Shown piece by piece: positions 37,894 through 46,520 of a stretch of 64,000 bases of DNA. The DNA lies in assembly GCA_963840925.1 (NCBI GenBank), contig CAWJAY010000001.1:54583-118582 (forward strand), given 5' to 3'. The position numbers and the translations under genes are program-made. Every line of letters starts with the position of its first letter. The stretch's first letter is position 1. This stretch comes from DATAOG01 sp963840925 (GTDB lineage: Bacteria; Pseudomonadota; Alphaproteobacteria; Geminicoccales; Geminicoccaceae). Below the pieces are notes generated by a model. The model was not told the DNA's origin, did not search any database, and saw only the letters and a list, made by a program, of their open reading frames with translations.

Positions 37894-39024
37894 ATGAGCC
37901 CGCGCGCGCTGAAGCTCCTGGCAGCGCTCTCGATGCTGGCCGCTCTCTCGGCCGTGGTCGTGATCGCCGGCCTGACCCAGCTCAACGCCTATCTGGTCCG
38001 GCCGGGACCGGCCCAGCAGGAGACGGTCGTGGTCCTGCCGCGCGGCGCCGGGCTCGGCCAGATCACCAGTCGCCTGACCAGCGCCGGGGTGATCGAGCAC
38101 CCCTGGCTGTTCCAGCTGGCGGTGCGCAGGCTCGGCCGCGATCGCGATCTGAGGGCCGGCGAGTACGCCTTCCCGGCCGCGGTCACGCCCGGCAGCGTGG
38201 TCAACCTGCTCGCCAGCGGCCAGACGGTGGCGCGCCGGCTGACAGTCGCCGAGGGCCTGACGGTGGCCGAGATCTATCGGCTGCTCGAAACGGCCGACGG
38301 CTTGGCCGGCGAGCTGCCGCCGCTGCCGGGCGAGGGCTCGCTGCTGCCCGAGACCTATTTCTATGCCTTCGGCGACCGTCGGGCCGACCTGGTCAAGCGG
38401 ATGCAGCGGGCGATGCAGGACGCGCTCGATCAGCTCTGGCCGGAGCGCGCCCAGGATCTGCCGCTGGTCCGCCGTGAGGATGCGCTCACGCTCGCCTCGA
38501 TCGTCGACAAGGAGACCGGGCAGGCGGACGAGCGGCGCAAGGTTGCGGCGGTGTTCGTCAACCGGCTGCGCCGCGGCATGCGCCTGCAGGCGGACCCGAC
38601 CGTGATCTATGGCCTGACCGAGGGTGAAGGCCCGCTCGGCCGCGCGCTGACCCGCAACGACTGGGCCGACGGCAGCGCCTACAACACCTATCGGATCGAC
38701 GGACTGCCGCCCGGGCCGATCGCCAACCCCGGGCGCGCCTCGATCGAGGCGGTGCTCAATCCGGCCGAGGTCGACTACCTCTATTTCGTCGCCAACGGCA
38801 AGGGCGGCCACGCGTTCGCGCGCACGCTCGCCGAGCACAATCAGAACGTCGCGGCCTGGCGCAGGCTGCAGGCCGACGAGGCGCTGCCCGCGCTACCGCC
38901 GACCAAGCCGGAGGCGGAGCCGACCGCCAGGCCGCCGGCTGAGCCGGCGCACTCGTCGTCCGGCCCGCGCGCATCGAGCGTCGGCGCCGCCGGCGGTAGC
39001 GATCGGCCGGGCGACGCTCATTGA
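37894..39024 (+). CDS. mltG: endolytic transglycosylase MltG
   Basis: The 376-residue protein has one N-terminal membrane anchor (about 7-28), a LysM-like region (VVLPRGAGLGQITSRLTSAGVI), and the YceG catalytic domain with GSLLPETYFYAFGDR (catalytic Glu), LASIVDKETG, LQADPTVIYGLTEG, NTYRIDGLPPGPIANPG and YLYFVANGKGGHAFARTLAEHN. It cuts nascent glycan strands at the inner membrane and ends their growth. The last 60 residues are a proline/alanine/serine-rich tail. It comes right after fabF, as in most proteobacteria. Confidence 0.95.
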   Translation: MSPRALKLLAALSMLAALSAVVVIAGLTQLNAYLVRPGPAQQETVVVLPRGAGLGQITSRLTSAGVIEHPWLFQLAVRRLGRDRDLRAGEYAFPAAVTPGSVVNLLASGQTVARRLTVAEGLTVAEIYRLLETADGLAGELPPLPGEGSLLPETYFYAFGDRRADLVKRMQRAMQDALDQLWPERAQDLPLVRREDALTLASIVDKETGQADERRKVAAVFVNRLRRGMRLQADPTVIYGLTEGEGPLGRALTRNDWADGSAYNTYRIDGLPPGPIANPGRASIEAVLNPAEVDYLYFVANGKGGHAFARTLAEHNQNVAAWRRLQADEALPALPPTKPEAEPTARPPAEPAHSSSGPRASSVGAAGGSDRPGDAH

Positions 39025-39116
39025 TTGGCAATCAATCCGGGGGCAAGAAGGAAGGGAATCCACCCTCCGTCGAGTCGCGCGCGTTCGTCCGCTGCGCGAT
39101 CGAGACAGGCCGGAGC

Positions 39117-39773
39117 ATGACCAGAGCCAAGGAGCAGGGCGATCCCGCGATCCGCAGGCGAGGCCTGATGCTCGTGCTGTCGTCGCCCTCGGGCGCCGGC
39201 AAGACCTCGATCGCCCGCCGCCTGCTCGAGCTCGAGCCCGGGCTCGAGATGTCGGTCTCGGTGACCACGCGGCCCAAGCGGCCGAGCGAGGTCGAAGCCG
39301 TCGACTACCGGTTCATCGATGGCGCGAGCTTTCAGGCCATGGTCGCCCGGGGCGAGCTTTTGGAGCACGCCGTGGTTTACGATCACGCCTACGGCACGCC
39401 ACGGGCCGCGGTCGGGGAGGCCCTGGCGGCGGGCCGGGACGTGCTGTTCGACATCGACTGGCAGGGCGCGCAGCAGCTGCGCGAGGTCGCCCGCGAGGAT
39501 ATGGTGGCCGTGTTCATCCTGCCGCCGTCCACCGCCGAGCTCGAGCGCCGGCTGCGGCGCCGCGCCCAAGACGCCGAGCCGGTCGTGCAAAAACGCCTGG
39601 CCCAGGTCGCGGCCGACGTCACCCATTGGGCCGAGTATGATTACGTCGTGATCAATTGCGAGCTCGAGCGGAGCGTCGCGCAGGTGCGATCGATCCTCGG
39701 CGCCGAGCGGCTGCGGCGCCAGCGTCAGCCCGGCCTGACCGACTTCGTCAGCCAGTTCCGGGTCGCTCGCTGA
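39117..39773 (+). CDS. gmk: guanylate kinase
   Basis: The 218-residue enzyme has the P-loop LSSPSGAGKTSIARRLL, the GMP-binding MSVSVTTRPKRPSEVEAVDYRF, and DIDWQGAQQLRE and QKRLAQ segments. It phosphorylates GMP to GDP. The ATG at 39117 gives the usual short N terminus (MTRAKEQGDPAIRRRG); GGAG lies rather close to it, and an upstream ATG at 39021 would add 32 residues without family support. Its 3' end overlaps the end of rsmA on the other strand by 26 bases. Confidence 0.96.
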   Translation: MTRAKEQGDPAIRRRGLMLVLSSPSGAGKTSIARRLLELEPGLEMSVSVTTRPKRPSEVEAVDYRFIDGASFQAMVARGELLEHAVVYDHAYGTPRAAVGEALAAGRDVLFDIDWQGAQQLREVAREDMVAVFILPPSTAELERRLRRRAQDAEPVVQKRLAQVAADVTHWAEYDYVVINCELERSVAQVRSILGAERLRRQRQPGLTDFVSQFRVAR

Positions 39774-40626
39774 GAGCGGCGCCGCGGCGCGCGGCGTGGC
39801 TGCGGGCGAGACCACAGAAGCCCGCGACGTCGATCTGCTCGGCACGCGCGGTCGGCGGCAGACCGGCGGCGGCGAGCAGGGCTTCGGGCTGCGGGTCGAG
39901 GCGCCTGAGGCTCGAGCGCAGCATCTTGCGGCGCTGGCCGAACGCCGCCTGGAGCACGCGCTCGAGATCGGCCCGGCCGGCCGGCGCGAGCGGCTCCGGC
40001 CGCGGGATCAGCTGGACCAGGCTCGAGGCGACCTGGGGCGGCGGCGTGAAGGCGCGCGCCGGCAGATGCATCACGGTGCGGACCTCGCACAGCCATTGCA
40101 CCAGCACCGACAGCCGCCCATAGGCGCGGCCGCCCGGCGGCGCCCCCAGCCGCTGCGCGACCTCGCGCTGGAACATCAGCGTCAGGCGCTCGATCCGCTC
40201 GAGCTTGCCGAGCCACTGGATGAGCAGCGGGGTCGCTACGTTGTAGGGCAGGTTGGCGACCACGCTGAGCCGGCCGGCGCCGAGCGTCTCGAGCCCGAGC
40301 TCGCGGGCGTCGCCCTGGATCAGCTCGAGGCGCCCGCCAGCGGCCCGGGCCAGGTCCTGGAGCGCCTCGATGCAGCGCGGATCGCGCTCGATCGCGATCA
40401 CCCGGGCCGCGCCGGCGGCGAGCAGAGCCCGGGTCAGGCCGCCCGGGCCGGGCCCGACCTCGAGCACGGTCCGCCCGGTCAGATCGCCGGCGGCGGCGGC
40501 GATCCGGCGCAGCAGCTGTGGATCGAGCAGGAAATGCTGGCCGAGCCGCTTGTCGGCGCGCAGTCCGAAGCGCTCGATGACGGTCCTGAGCGGCGCCTGT
40601 GAGTCCTCGGAGCCGGGGGCGAGCAC
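39748..40626 (-). CDS. rsmA: 16S rRNA dimethyladenosine transferase RsmA/KsgA
   Basis: The 292-residue methyltransferase has KRLGQHFLLDPQLLRRI, the SAM loop VLEVGPGPGGLTRALL, IAIERDPRCI, and the catalytic NLPYNVATPLLIQW, followed by MFQREVAQRL and the C-terminal FGQRRKMLRSSLRRL. It dimethylates two adenosines near the 3' end of 16S rRNA. The start codon is GTG at 40626, 5 bases after the surA stop, so both are cotranscribed. In many alphaproteobacteria pdxA lies between surA and rsmA; here it does not. Confidence 0.95.
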   Translation of the reverse strand: MLAPGSEDSQAPLRTVIERFGLRADKRLGQHFLLDPQLLRRIAAAAGDLTGRTVLEVGPGPGGLTRALLAAGAARVIAIERDPRCIEALQDLARAAGGRLELIQGDARELGLETLGAGRLSVVANLPYNVATPLLIQWLGKLERIERLTLMFQREVAQRLGAPPGGRAYGRLSVLVQWLCEVRTVMHLPARAFTPPPQVASSLVQLIPRPEPLAPAGRADLERVLQAAFGQRRKMLRSSLRRLDPQPEALLAAAGLPPTARAEQIDVAGFCGLARSHAARRGAALSERPGTG

Positions 40627-40630
40627 GCTG

Positions 40631-41899
40631 CTAGCGGACTTCGACGAACGCCTGCTTGCGCAGATCGCGCAGATAGCGGCGCGCGAGCCGCTCGGTCCGC
40701 TCCTGCTCGAGGCGCTGGGCGATCTGCTCGCGCTCGGGCGCCTGCTGGGGCTCGCGCCGGTCGCAGACCATCAGCAGGTGGATGCCCGAGGGTCCCTGCA
40801 GCGGCGGGCTGACGTCGCCGACCTCAAGCTCGAGCACCGCGGTGCCGAGATCGGGCGGCAACTCGCCGATCCGCAGCCAGCCGAGGTCGCCCGAGGCCGG
40901 CGCGTCGATCTCGGCCGCGACGCTCGCCATGGTTGGGCAGTCGGTCAGCCGGCTGCGCAGGCCGTCGGCGCGGTCGCGCGCCTGCGCGTTGGCCTCCGCG
41001 CTGCCGTTGGTCGGGAACAGGATCTGGGTCAGCTGGACCTCGACCGCGGCCCGCCCGGCATCGACCGGCGTGGCGGCGATCCGCTGCTCGCGCAGCCAGA
41101 AGATGTGATAGCCGATCGGCGAGCTCAACGGATCGGAGATGTCGCCGGGGCGCATACGGTCCAGCGTGGTTTGCAGCTCGGGCGGAATCGACCCGGCGCC
41201 GACCCAGCCCAGATCACCGCCGCGCTCGGCGCTGGCCGCCGCCGACACCTGCTGGGCGAGCGCATCGAAGTTGGCGCCCTCGCGCAGCGTCTGGGTCAGG
41301 CGCGAGGCATCCTGGGCGACCCGGTCCGCCTGCGCCGGGTTATCGATCGGCAGCACGATCTCGGACAGCAGGTACTCCGGCTGGCCCTGGCTGTCGCGGG
41401 CCTCCTGCAGCGCCAGGTCGAGCTGATCGACGGTGACCGTGGCGCTCGGGCGGATCGTCCGGTTGACCACCTTGAGCCAGGCGATCTGGGCCCGGACTTG
41501 GCGGGTCCAGGTCTCGAGGTTGACGCCGTTCTGGACCAGCAAGCCCTTCATCTGGTCGAGGCTGAGCTTGTTGCGGGCGGCGATGTTGGCCAGCGCCTCG
41601 TCGACTTCGGCGGGTTCGACCTGGACGTTCAGCCGCTCCGCCTCCTGCAGCTGCAGGCTTTCCTCGATCAGGCCGCGCAGCACCTGAGGGGCCAGGCGGG
41701 CGCGCGCCTGCTCGCTGTCCGGGATGCCGCTGGTCAGGATCACCAGCCGCAGGCGCTCGTTCAGATCGCGGACCGTCACGACCTCGTCGTTGACCACGGC
41801 CGCGATCCGTTGCTCGTCAGCCGACCATGCCGGCCGGTCGGCCAGCAGCAACGCGGCCGCCGCCAGCCAGCCGATCGTCGAGAGGCGCACCAAAAGCAT
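40631..41899 (-). CDS. surA: periplasmic chaperone / peptidyl-prolyl isomerase SurA
   Basis: The 422-residue protein has a signal peptide (cut near ADRPAWSA), an N-terminal SurA domain (IAAVVNDEVVTVRDLNERLRL, RGLIEESLQLQEAERLNV) and two PPIC parvulin domains (ERGGDLGWVGAGSIPPELQ; ASGDLGWLRIGELPPDLG). It guards outer-membrane proteins on their way to the Bam complex. It follows lptD, a main client of SurA, by 16 bases. I took the ATG at 41899; a GTG directly before it would add one residue. Confidence 0.93.
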   Translation of the reverse strand: MLLVRLSTIGWLAAAALLLADRPAWSADEQRIAAVVNDEVVTVRDLNERLRLVILTSGIPDSEQARARLAPQVLRGLIEESLQLQEAERLNVQVEPAEVDEALANIAARNKLSLDQMKGLLVQNGVNLETWTRQVRAQIAWLKVVNRTIRPSATVTVDQLDLALQEARDSQGQPEYLLSEIVLPIDNPAQADRVAQDASRLTQTLREGANFDALAQQVSAAASAERGGDLGWVGAGSIPPELQTTLDRMRPGDISDPLSSPIGYHIFWLREQRIAATPVDAGRAAVEVQLTQILFPTNGSAEANAQARDRADGLRSRLTDCPTMASVAAEIDAPASGDLGWLRIGELPPDLGTAVLELEVGDVSPPLQGPSGIHLLMVCDRREPQQAPEREQIAQRLEQERTERLARRYLRDLRKQAFVEVR

Positions 41900-41915
41900 C
41901 ACCGCATCGCCCGCC

Positions 41916-44096
41916 TCAGAACGACCCCAGCCCGCCGCTCTCGGCAGACAGCTCGCCGAGGTTCTTCAAGACCACCCGGATCGAGAAGGTCGTGCTCTCT
42001 TCAGCGTCCGCCTGCTGGGTATTTTCCCGCTCGACGCCGGCCACGAGGGTGAGACAGGGGTGGCGGTAGACCAAGCCGAATTTGTACCAGATGGCCTCGT
42101 CCTCCTCCAGGTTGCGTCGGGTCTGGGCGCGCAGCGAGAGTGAGGGCAGGACGCCGGCCACGACCCCGGCGGTGATCTCCTCACGGCTGCGGCCGGTCTC
42201 CAAGGCCGGGTCGTCGTCGAGCGACAGATAGCTGACATCAAAGCTCAGGCGTCGAGGGCCGAAGATCGCGCCGACCTCGTTGCGGGTCGGCTTCAGGCTG
42301 TTCTGGTCGAGGCGGAAGCGGTAGCGGACCCGGAAGGCCGGATCGGGGGTCAGGTCGATCCGGCCGACGTAGTCGGACAGCGCCTTGTCGATGCCGGTGT
42401 CGGCATCGAACTCGCGGTGCTCGCCGCTGATCCGGTAGCTCTGGCCGAACAGGCCGCTCACCAGCTCGCCCCGGCCGCCGTAGGCGCCAAAGCGCATGCC
42501 GTAAGCGAGCTTGGCGCCGCCCTCGACCCGGTCCACCCCCGCGAACCGATTGGGCTGGAACAGATTGCTGTCGTCGAACTCGAGATCCTGGCTGTCCTCA
42601 TTGGGAATGTCGTCGTAGTTGGGATCGTCGAGCGTCCAGGTGAAACTCGCGACCGGCTCGAGCAGCGGGGTCACGCCCAGAGCCTCACCGATCCACGGCC
42701 AGCTCCAGTCGGCGGTCATCCGGGGCAGGACGCGGCCGGTCGTGCTGGTGCCGCCATCCTCGCTGAAGCTCTCCGGATCGCCGTCGGTGAAATAGCCGTC
42801 GCCGTGCAGGCTGAGCCCCAGCCGGTACTGGTCGCCGAGCCCGCTGACCCACGGCAGCTCCCAGCCGCCGGTGGTCGACAGGCGCCGGGTATCGAGGCCG
42901 CCGGTCCGGGTCAGCGCCAGCAGGGTGCTGTCGAGCGTGAAGCGCGAGCCCCACAGCCCCGGCTGGCTCTTCAAGGCGGCCTCCGCGAGCGGCACCGCGA
43001 ACGGAATCTCGTCTTGATGATCGAACCGGCGCAGGCCCTGAAAGGCGTAGCCGTTGAGCCCCGCATAGTTGCGATCCCAGACCCTCTCGGTGAACAGGCG
43101 ATTGGTCAGCACGTTCTCGTTGCTGAAGTTGTAGCGCCGCAGATAGGTATTGTCGGTGGTCACCGCGAGGTCGTAGCCCCAGCGCGCATCCTCGGTCAAA
43201 TCAAAGCTGCCATTGCCTTCGAGGTGGCCGCGGAATGTCTTCTCGGTGGGCTCGGGGTTGTCGTCGCTGCCGGCTTCGGTCGCGTAGGTGCCGCTGCCGG
43301 CGAAATCGAACGCGCCGTTCGGCAGCAGATGACGATACTCGGCAGCCAGGACCGGGTTCTCCTGGGTCATGAAGGTGGTCGCCATGGTCAGGTCGTAGTT
43401 GGGCGCGAGCGCGAAGTAGTAGGGCGTCTGGACGAGCAGCCCGAGGTCACTGTCGTTGCCGAAGGTCGGAGCGAGGAAACCGGACTTGCGCTCGACCGTC
43501 GGGTCGGGGTGCGAGAAGTAGGGCGTGTAGGCGATCGGCACGCCGTGGAGCTCGAAGAAGGCGTTGTGATAGGTGATCTGGCGCTCGTTCTGGTCATGGA
43601 TGACCCGTTGCGCGGAGATCTGCCAGAGCGGCGGCGAGGTCGAGTCGCGGCACAACGGGCAGGGTGAGTAGACCGCCTGGTCGAACTCGGTCAGGCGGCC
43701 CTCGGTGCGGCGCCCCTTGGCCGCCGCGAGCAGCGAGTTGTCGGTCAGGCGGGCGCGCAGTTGCTCGGCCACCCCGTTCTTGAGATCGTCGCTGAGGGTC
43801 AGCCGCTCCGCGTACACGGCCTCGCCGCCAGGCTCGAGCAGGGTGACGTTGCCTTCGGCGTCGATCCGGTCGGCGTCCTGGTCGTAGCGCAGGCGATCGG
43901 CCCACAGATGCCGGCCGCCGTGGATGACCTCGACGTTGCCTTCGGCCGAAAGCACGTTGGTCTCGCGGTCGAACTCCATACGATCGGCCAGCAGCAGCGC
44001 CTGCTGGGAGTCTGGGTCCTGCTGTGCCCAGGCTGCCGGCAGAGCGACGAGGAGGGCGACCAGAGCGAGCAACCAGCACGCGGTGCGGTCACCCAT
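41916..44096 (-). CDS. lptD: LPS-assembly protein LptD
   Basis: The 726-residue protein has a signal peptide ending AAWAQQ, an N-terminal jellyroll (LLADRMEFDRETNVLSAEGN, NVEVIHGGRHLWADRLRY), a cysteine pair in YSPCPLCRDS, then a large beta-barrel with family motifs YTPYFSHPDPTVERKSGFL and LGLLVQTPYYFALAPNYDLT. It forms the outer-membrane pore through which LPS reaches the cell surface. It lies in the order lptF-lptG-lptD-surA, with two bases between lptG and lptD. Confidence 0.95.
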   Translation of the reverse strand: MGDRTACWLLALVALLVALPAAWAQQDPDSQQALLLADRMEFDRETNVLSAEGNVEVIHGGRHLWADRLRYDQDADRIDAEGNVTLLEPGGEAVYAERLTLSDDLKNGVAEQLRARLTDNSLLAAAKGRRTEGRLTEFDQAVYSPCPLCRDSTSPPLWQISAQRVIHDQNERQITYHNAFFELHGVPIAYTPYFSHPDPTVERKSGFLAPTFGNDSDLGLLVQTPYYFALAPNYDLTMATTFMTQENPVLAAEYRHLLPNGAFDFAGSGTYATEAGSDDNPEPTEKTFRGHLEGNGSFDLTEDARWGYDLAVTTDNTYLRRYNFSNENVLTNRLFTERVWDRNYAGLNGYAFQGLRRFDHQDEIPFAVPLAEAALKSQPGLWGSRFTLDSTLLALTRTGGLDTRRLSTTGGWELPWVSGLGDQYRLGLSLHGDGYFTDGDPESFSEDGGTSTTGRVLPRMTADWSWPWIGEALGVTPLLEPVASFTWTLDDPNYDDIPNEDSQDLEFDDSNLFQPNRFAGVDRVEGGAKLAYGMRFGAYGGRGELVSGLFGQSYRISGEHREFDADTGIDKALSDYVGRIDLTPDPAFRVRYRFRLDQNSLKPTRNEVGAIFGPRRLSFDVSYLSLDDDPALETGRSREEITAGVVAGVLPSLSLRAQTRRNLEEDEAIWYKFGLVYRHPCLTLVAGVERENTQQADAEESTTFSIRVVLKNLGELSAESGGLGSF

Positions 44097-44098
44097 TC

Positions 44099-45271
44099 TC
44101 AGCCGTCCTCGAGGTGCAGCAAGGTCGTGCAGCCGAGCAGCACCGCGACGCCGGCCGGGATCCAGGCGGCCAGGATCGCGGGCAGCCGGCCCGACAGCCC
44201 GACCGCGAAGACCACGTCAGACAGAATGTAAAACAGGAAGCCGGCGGCGAGCCCGGCGGTGATCAGCAGCCCGGCGCCGCCGCGCCGGACCAGACGCAGG
44301 CTCGAGGTCGTGCCGATCAGCAGCATCGCCGACAGCAGCAGCGGCAACGCCAGCAGCCCGTGCCAGTACAGCCGGTGCTCGCGCGCCGAGAACCCGACCG
44401 ACTCCAGCTCCCGGACGAAGCTCGGGAGGTCCCAGAACGAGAGCGTCTCGGGCGTGGCGAAGCTCTCCTGGATCCGATGGCTGGTCAGATCGGTCGGAAT
44501 CTGGAGGCTCGGCAGGGTCCGGCTGTGGCCGTCGCGGTCGGAAATGAGCGGCTCGACTAGCTCCCAGTAGCCCGGGCGCAGATGGGTGAGCGTGGCGTCG
44601 ACCCGACCGGCGAACGTCGAGTTGGCCTCGAACGTGAACACGACGACCTGCTCGAGCACGCCGGAATCCGGGTTCATCTGGCGGGCGTGGAGCAGAATCT
44701 CGCCGCCGCCTTGGCGCGGCTGGCGCAGCCAGAGGCCGCCGTGCGCCAGCGTGATCAGGCCGGAATCCTGGGACAGGTAGGTCTGCTCGAGCGCTTCATA
44801 GCGGGCGACCAGAACCGAAGCCAACGGATTTAAGGCGACCAGAGCCACGACCCCGAGCACCTGGGCGACCAGCAGAGCCGGGAGCAGAAACTGCCAGACC
44901 GACACCCCGACCGAGCGGACCGCGACCAGCTGGTGCGAGCGGGTGAGGCGCTGGAAGGTCAGCATGGTCCCGAACAGGACGGCAAACGGCAGCAGCTTTT
45001 GGACCAGGAACGGCAGGTGCAGCACCGCCATCAGCAGCACGAGGCCAAGGCCGACGCCGGGCCGGCCGTAGACCCGCCGCAGCAGCTCGATCACGTCGAC
45101 CATGAACGCGATGACCGCGAGACCGAACACCGCGACCGCGATGCCGATTGCCACCTGTTGGGCGAGATAGCTCGACAGAGTCGCCGACAGCCGGATCTGG
45201 CGCGGTCCGGCGGTGACCGCACGGGCGCCGCCCGGGGCCGCCAGAATGTGGGCAGGGGGGAAGCCCCTCAT
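44099..45271 (-). CDS. lptG: LPS export ABC transporter permease LptG
   Basis: The 390-residue permease has an N-terminal span after LSSYLAQQVAIGIAVAVFGL, the family segment HLPFLVQKLLPFAVLFGTMLTF, TRSHQLVAVRSVGVSVWQFLLP, a periplasmic beta-jellyroll (about 150-290), and three C-terminal spans with FYILSDVVFAVGLSGRLPAILAAW. With LptF and the ATPase LptB it extracts LPS from the inner membrane. The ATG at 45271 overlaps the lptF stop (ATGA). About 30 residues precede the first span. Confidence 0.94.
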   Translation of the reverse strand: MRGFPPAHILAAPGGARAVTAGPRQIRLSATLSSYLAQQVAIGIAVAVFGLAVIAFMVDVIELLRRVYGRPGVGLGLVLLMAVLHLPFLVQKLLPFAVLFGTMLTFQRLTRSHQLVAVRSVGVSVWQFLLPALLVAQVLGVVALVALNPLASVLVARYEALEQTYLSQDSGLITLAHGGLWLRQPRQGGGEILLHARQMNPDSGVLEQVVVFTFEANSTFAGRVDATLTHLRPGYWELVEPLISDRDGHSRTLPSLQIPTDLTSHRIQESFATPETLSFWDLPSFVRELESVGFSAREHRLYWHGLLALPLLLSAMLLIGTTSSLRLVRRGGAGLLITAGLAAGFLFYILSDVVFAVGLSGRLPAILAAWIPAGVAVLLGCTTLLHLEDG

Positions 45272-46392
45272 GCCGGCATTGCAACCGTGGCCCGGGTCCG
45301 GCCGCGCGGCCGCCAGCCGGCGATCACCGCCAGGCAAACCAGCGCCGGCAGGATCGTGGCGGCATAGAGCAGCGGGAGCAGCTCGAGATTCTTCTCGACC
45401 AAGCCGCCGAGCGCCATGCTCAGGGCTTCCGCGAGGACGACGGCGACGGTCGCGATCAGCAGGCTCGGCCAGACGCCGCGGCGGTCGAAGTCGCGCGCGA
45501 GCAGGGCCGCCAGCCCGATCAGCGGAAACACCAGTGCGTTCAACGGCCAGATCAACCGCTTGTGGCCTTCGGCGATTCGTTCGATCCGGCGCATGTTGCT
45601 CAAGGAGGCCGGGGGATCCAGGAGCTCGTGCACGTATTGTTCCTTCGGTTTCAGCGAGCGCCCGGCGCGCGGTCTCGCGTTGGCCGCAAGGTCAAGGGTG
45701 TAGCGATCGAAGTGCAGGATCGACAAGCTTGGATTGTCGGGATCTCTGGCGTCGAGCTCCTGCCGGTTGCCGCGCTTGAGGACGAACAGCGGGCCATGGC
45801 GGCCCTGCACCAAAGAGCTCTCTTTGGCCAGCATGGTCACCGGCAGCTTCCGCTGGCGATCGTCGTGCACGACCACCCCCTCGAGCGAGCCATCGGCGCG
45901 ATACCGGCGGACATAGACCGTGACGCCGTCGGTCGGCGTGTTGAACACTGCCGGCTGCAGCAGCAGGTGGGAGAAGTCCTGCTCGAGCTGGAACTGCAGG
46001 TCCCTGAAGCTGCGGAACGCGAGTGGCATGAAGTACAGGCTGATCGAGTAGGTGATCAGCGTCACGACCGCGGCCAGCAGCAGGCAGGGCGCCGCGATCT
46101 GCAGGTTGCTGAGGCCGACCGCCTTGAAGACGGTGAGCTCGGCCTCGACCACCAGCCGGTGGTAGACGAACAGCACCGCGCAGAACAGCGCGAACGGCAG
46201 GATCACGAGCAGCAGCGACGGGAACAGCAGCGCGGTCAGATGGAGGAAAGTCGTGGCCGGGATGCCCTTGTTGACAAGGAGATCGACGAAGCGCAGGGAT
46301 TGCGACAACCAGATCGCGCCCGACAAGGCGAGCGTGGCGAACAGCGTCGGTAAGGCCAGCTGTCGCAGCAGGTAGAGAAGGTAGATCTTCAT
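45268..46392 (-). CDS. lptF: LPS export ABC transporter permease LptF
   Basis: The 374-residue permease begins MKIYLLYLLRQLALPTLFAT and has QSLRFVDLLVNKGIPATTFLH, RLVVEAELTVFKAVGLSNLQI, a periplasmic domain and C-terminal spans (FPLIGLAALLARDFDRRG). It is the partner of LptG in LPS export. It starts the lptFGD-surA-rsmA run and is divergent from pepA with about 130 bases in between, the usual arrangement. Confidence 0.95.
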   Translation of the reverse strand: MKIYLLYLLRQLALPTLFATLALSGAIWLSQSLRFVDLLVNKGIPATTFLHLTALLFPSLLLVILPFALFCAVLFVYHRLVVEAELTVFKAVGLSNLQIAAPCLLLAAVVTLITYSISLYFMPLAFRSFRDLQFQLEQDFSHLLLQPAVFNTPTDGVTVYVRRYRADGSLEGVVVHDDRQRKLPVTMLAKESSLVQGRHGPLFVLKRGNRQELDARDPDNPSLSILHFDRYTLDLAANARPRAGRSLKPKEQYVHELLDPPASLSNMRRIERIAEGHKRLIWPLNALVFPLIGLAALLARDFDRRGVWPSLLIATVAVVLAEALSMALGGLVEKNLELLPLLYAATILPALVCLAVIAGWRPRGRTRATVAMPA

Positions 46393-46520
46393 CGCCGGGC
46401 CAGCATACAGAGGCGCGAGAATCGATACAGCGTTCTGATGCTCGACCCGGCCGCCGGGCGCAACCGTCTCGGCGGTTCCCGACCGCACCTGCCAGGTGCT
46501 CACGATCCGGAGAACCAGGG

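Noticed and set aside
42417..43667. Plus-strand frame over lptD
   Set aside because: LptD is clear on the minus strand from its signal peptide to the end of the barrel.
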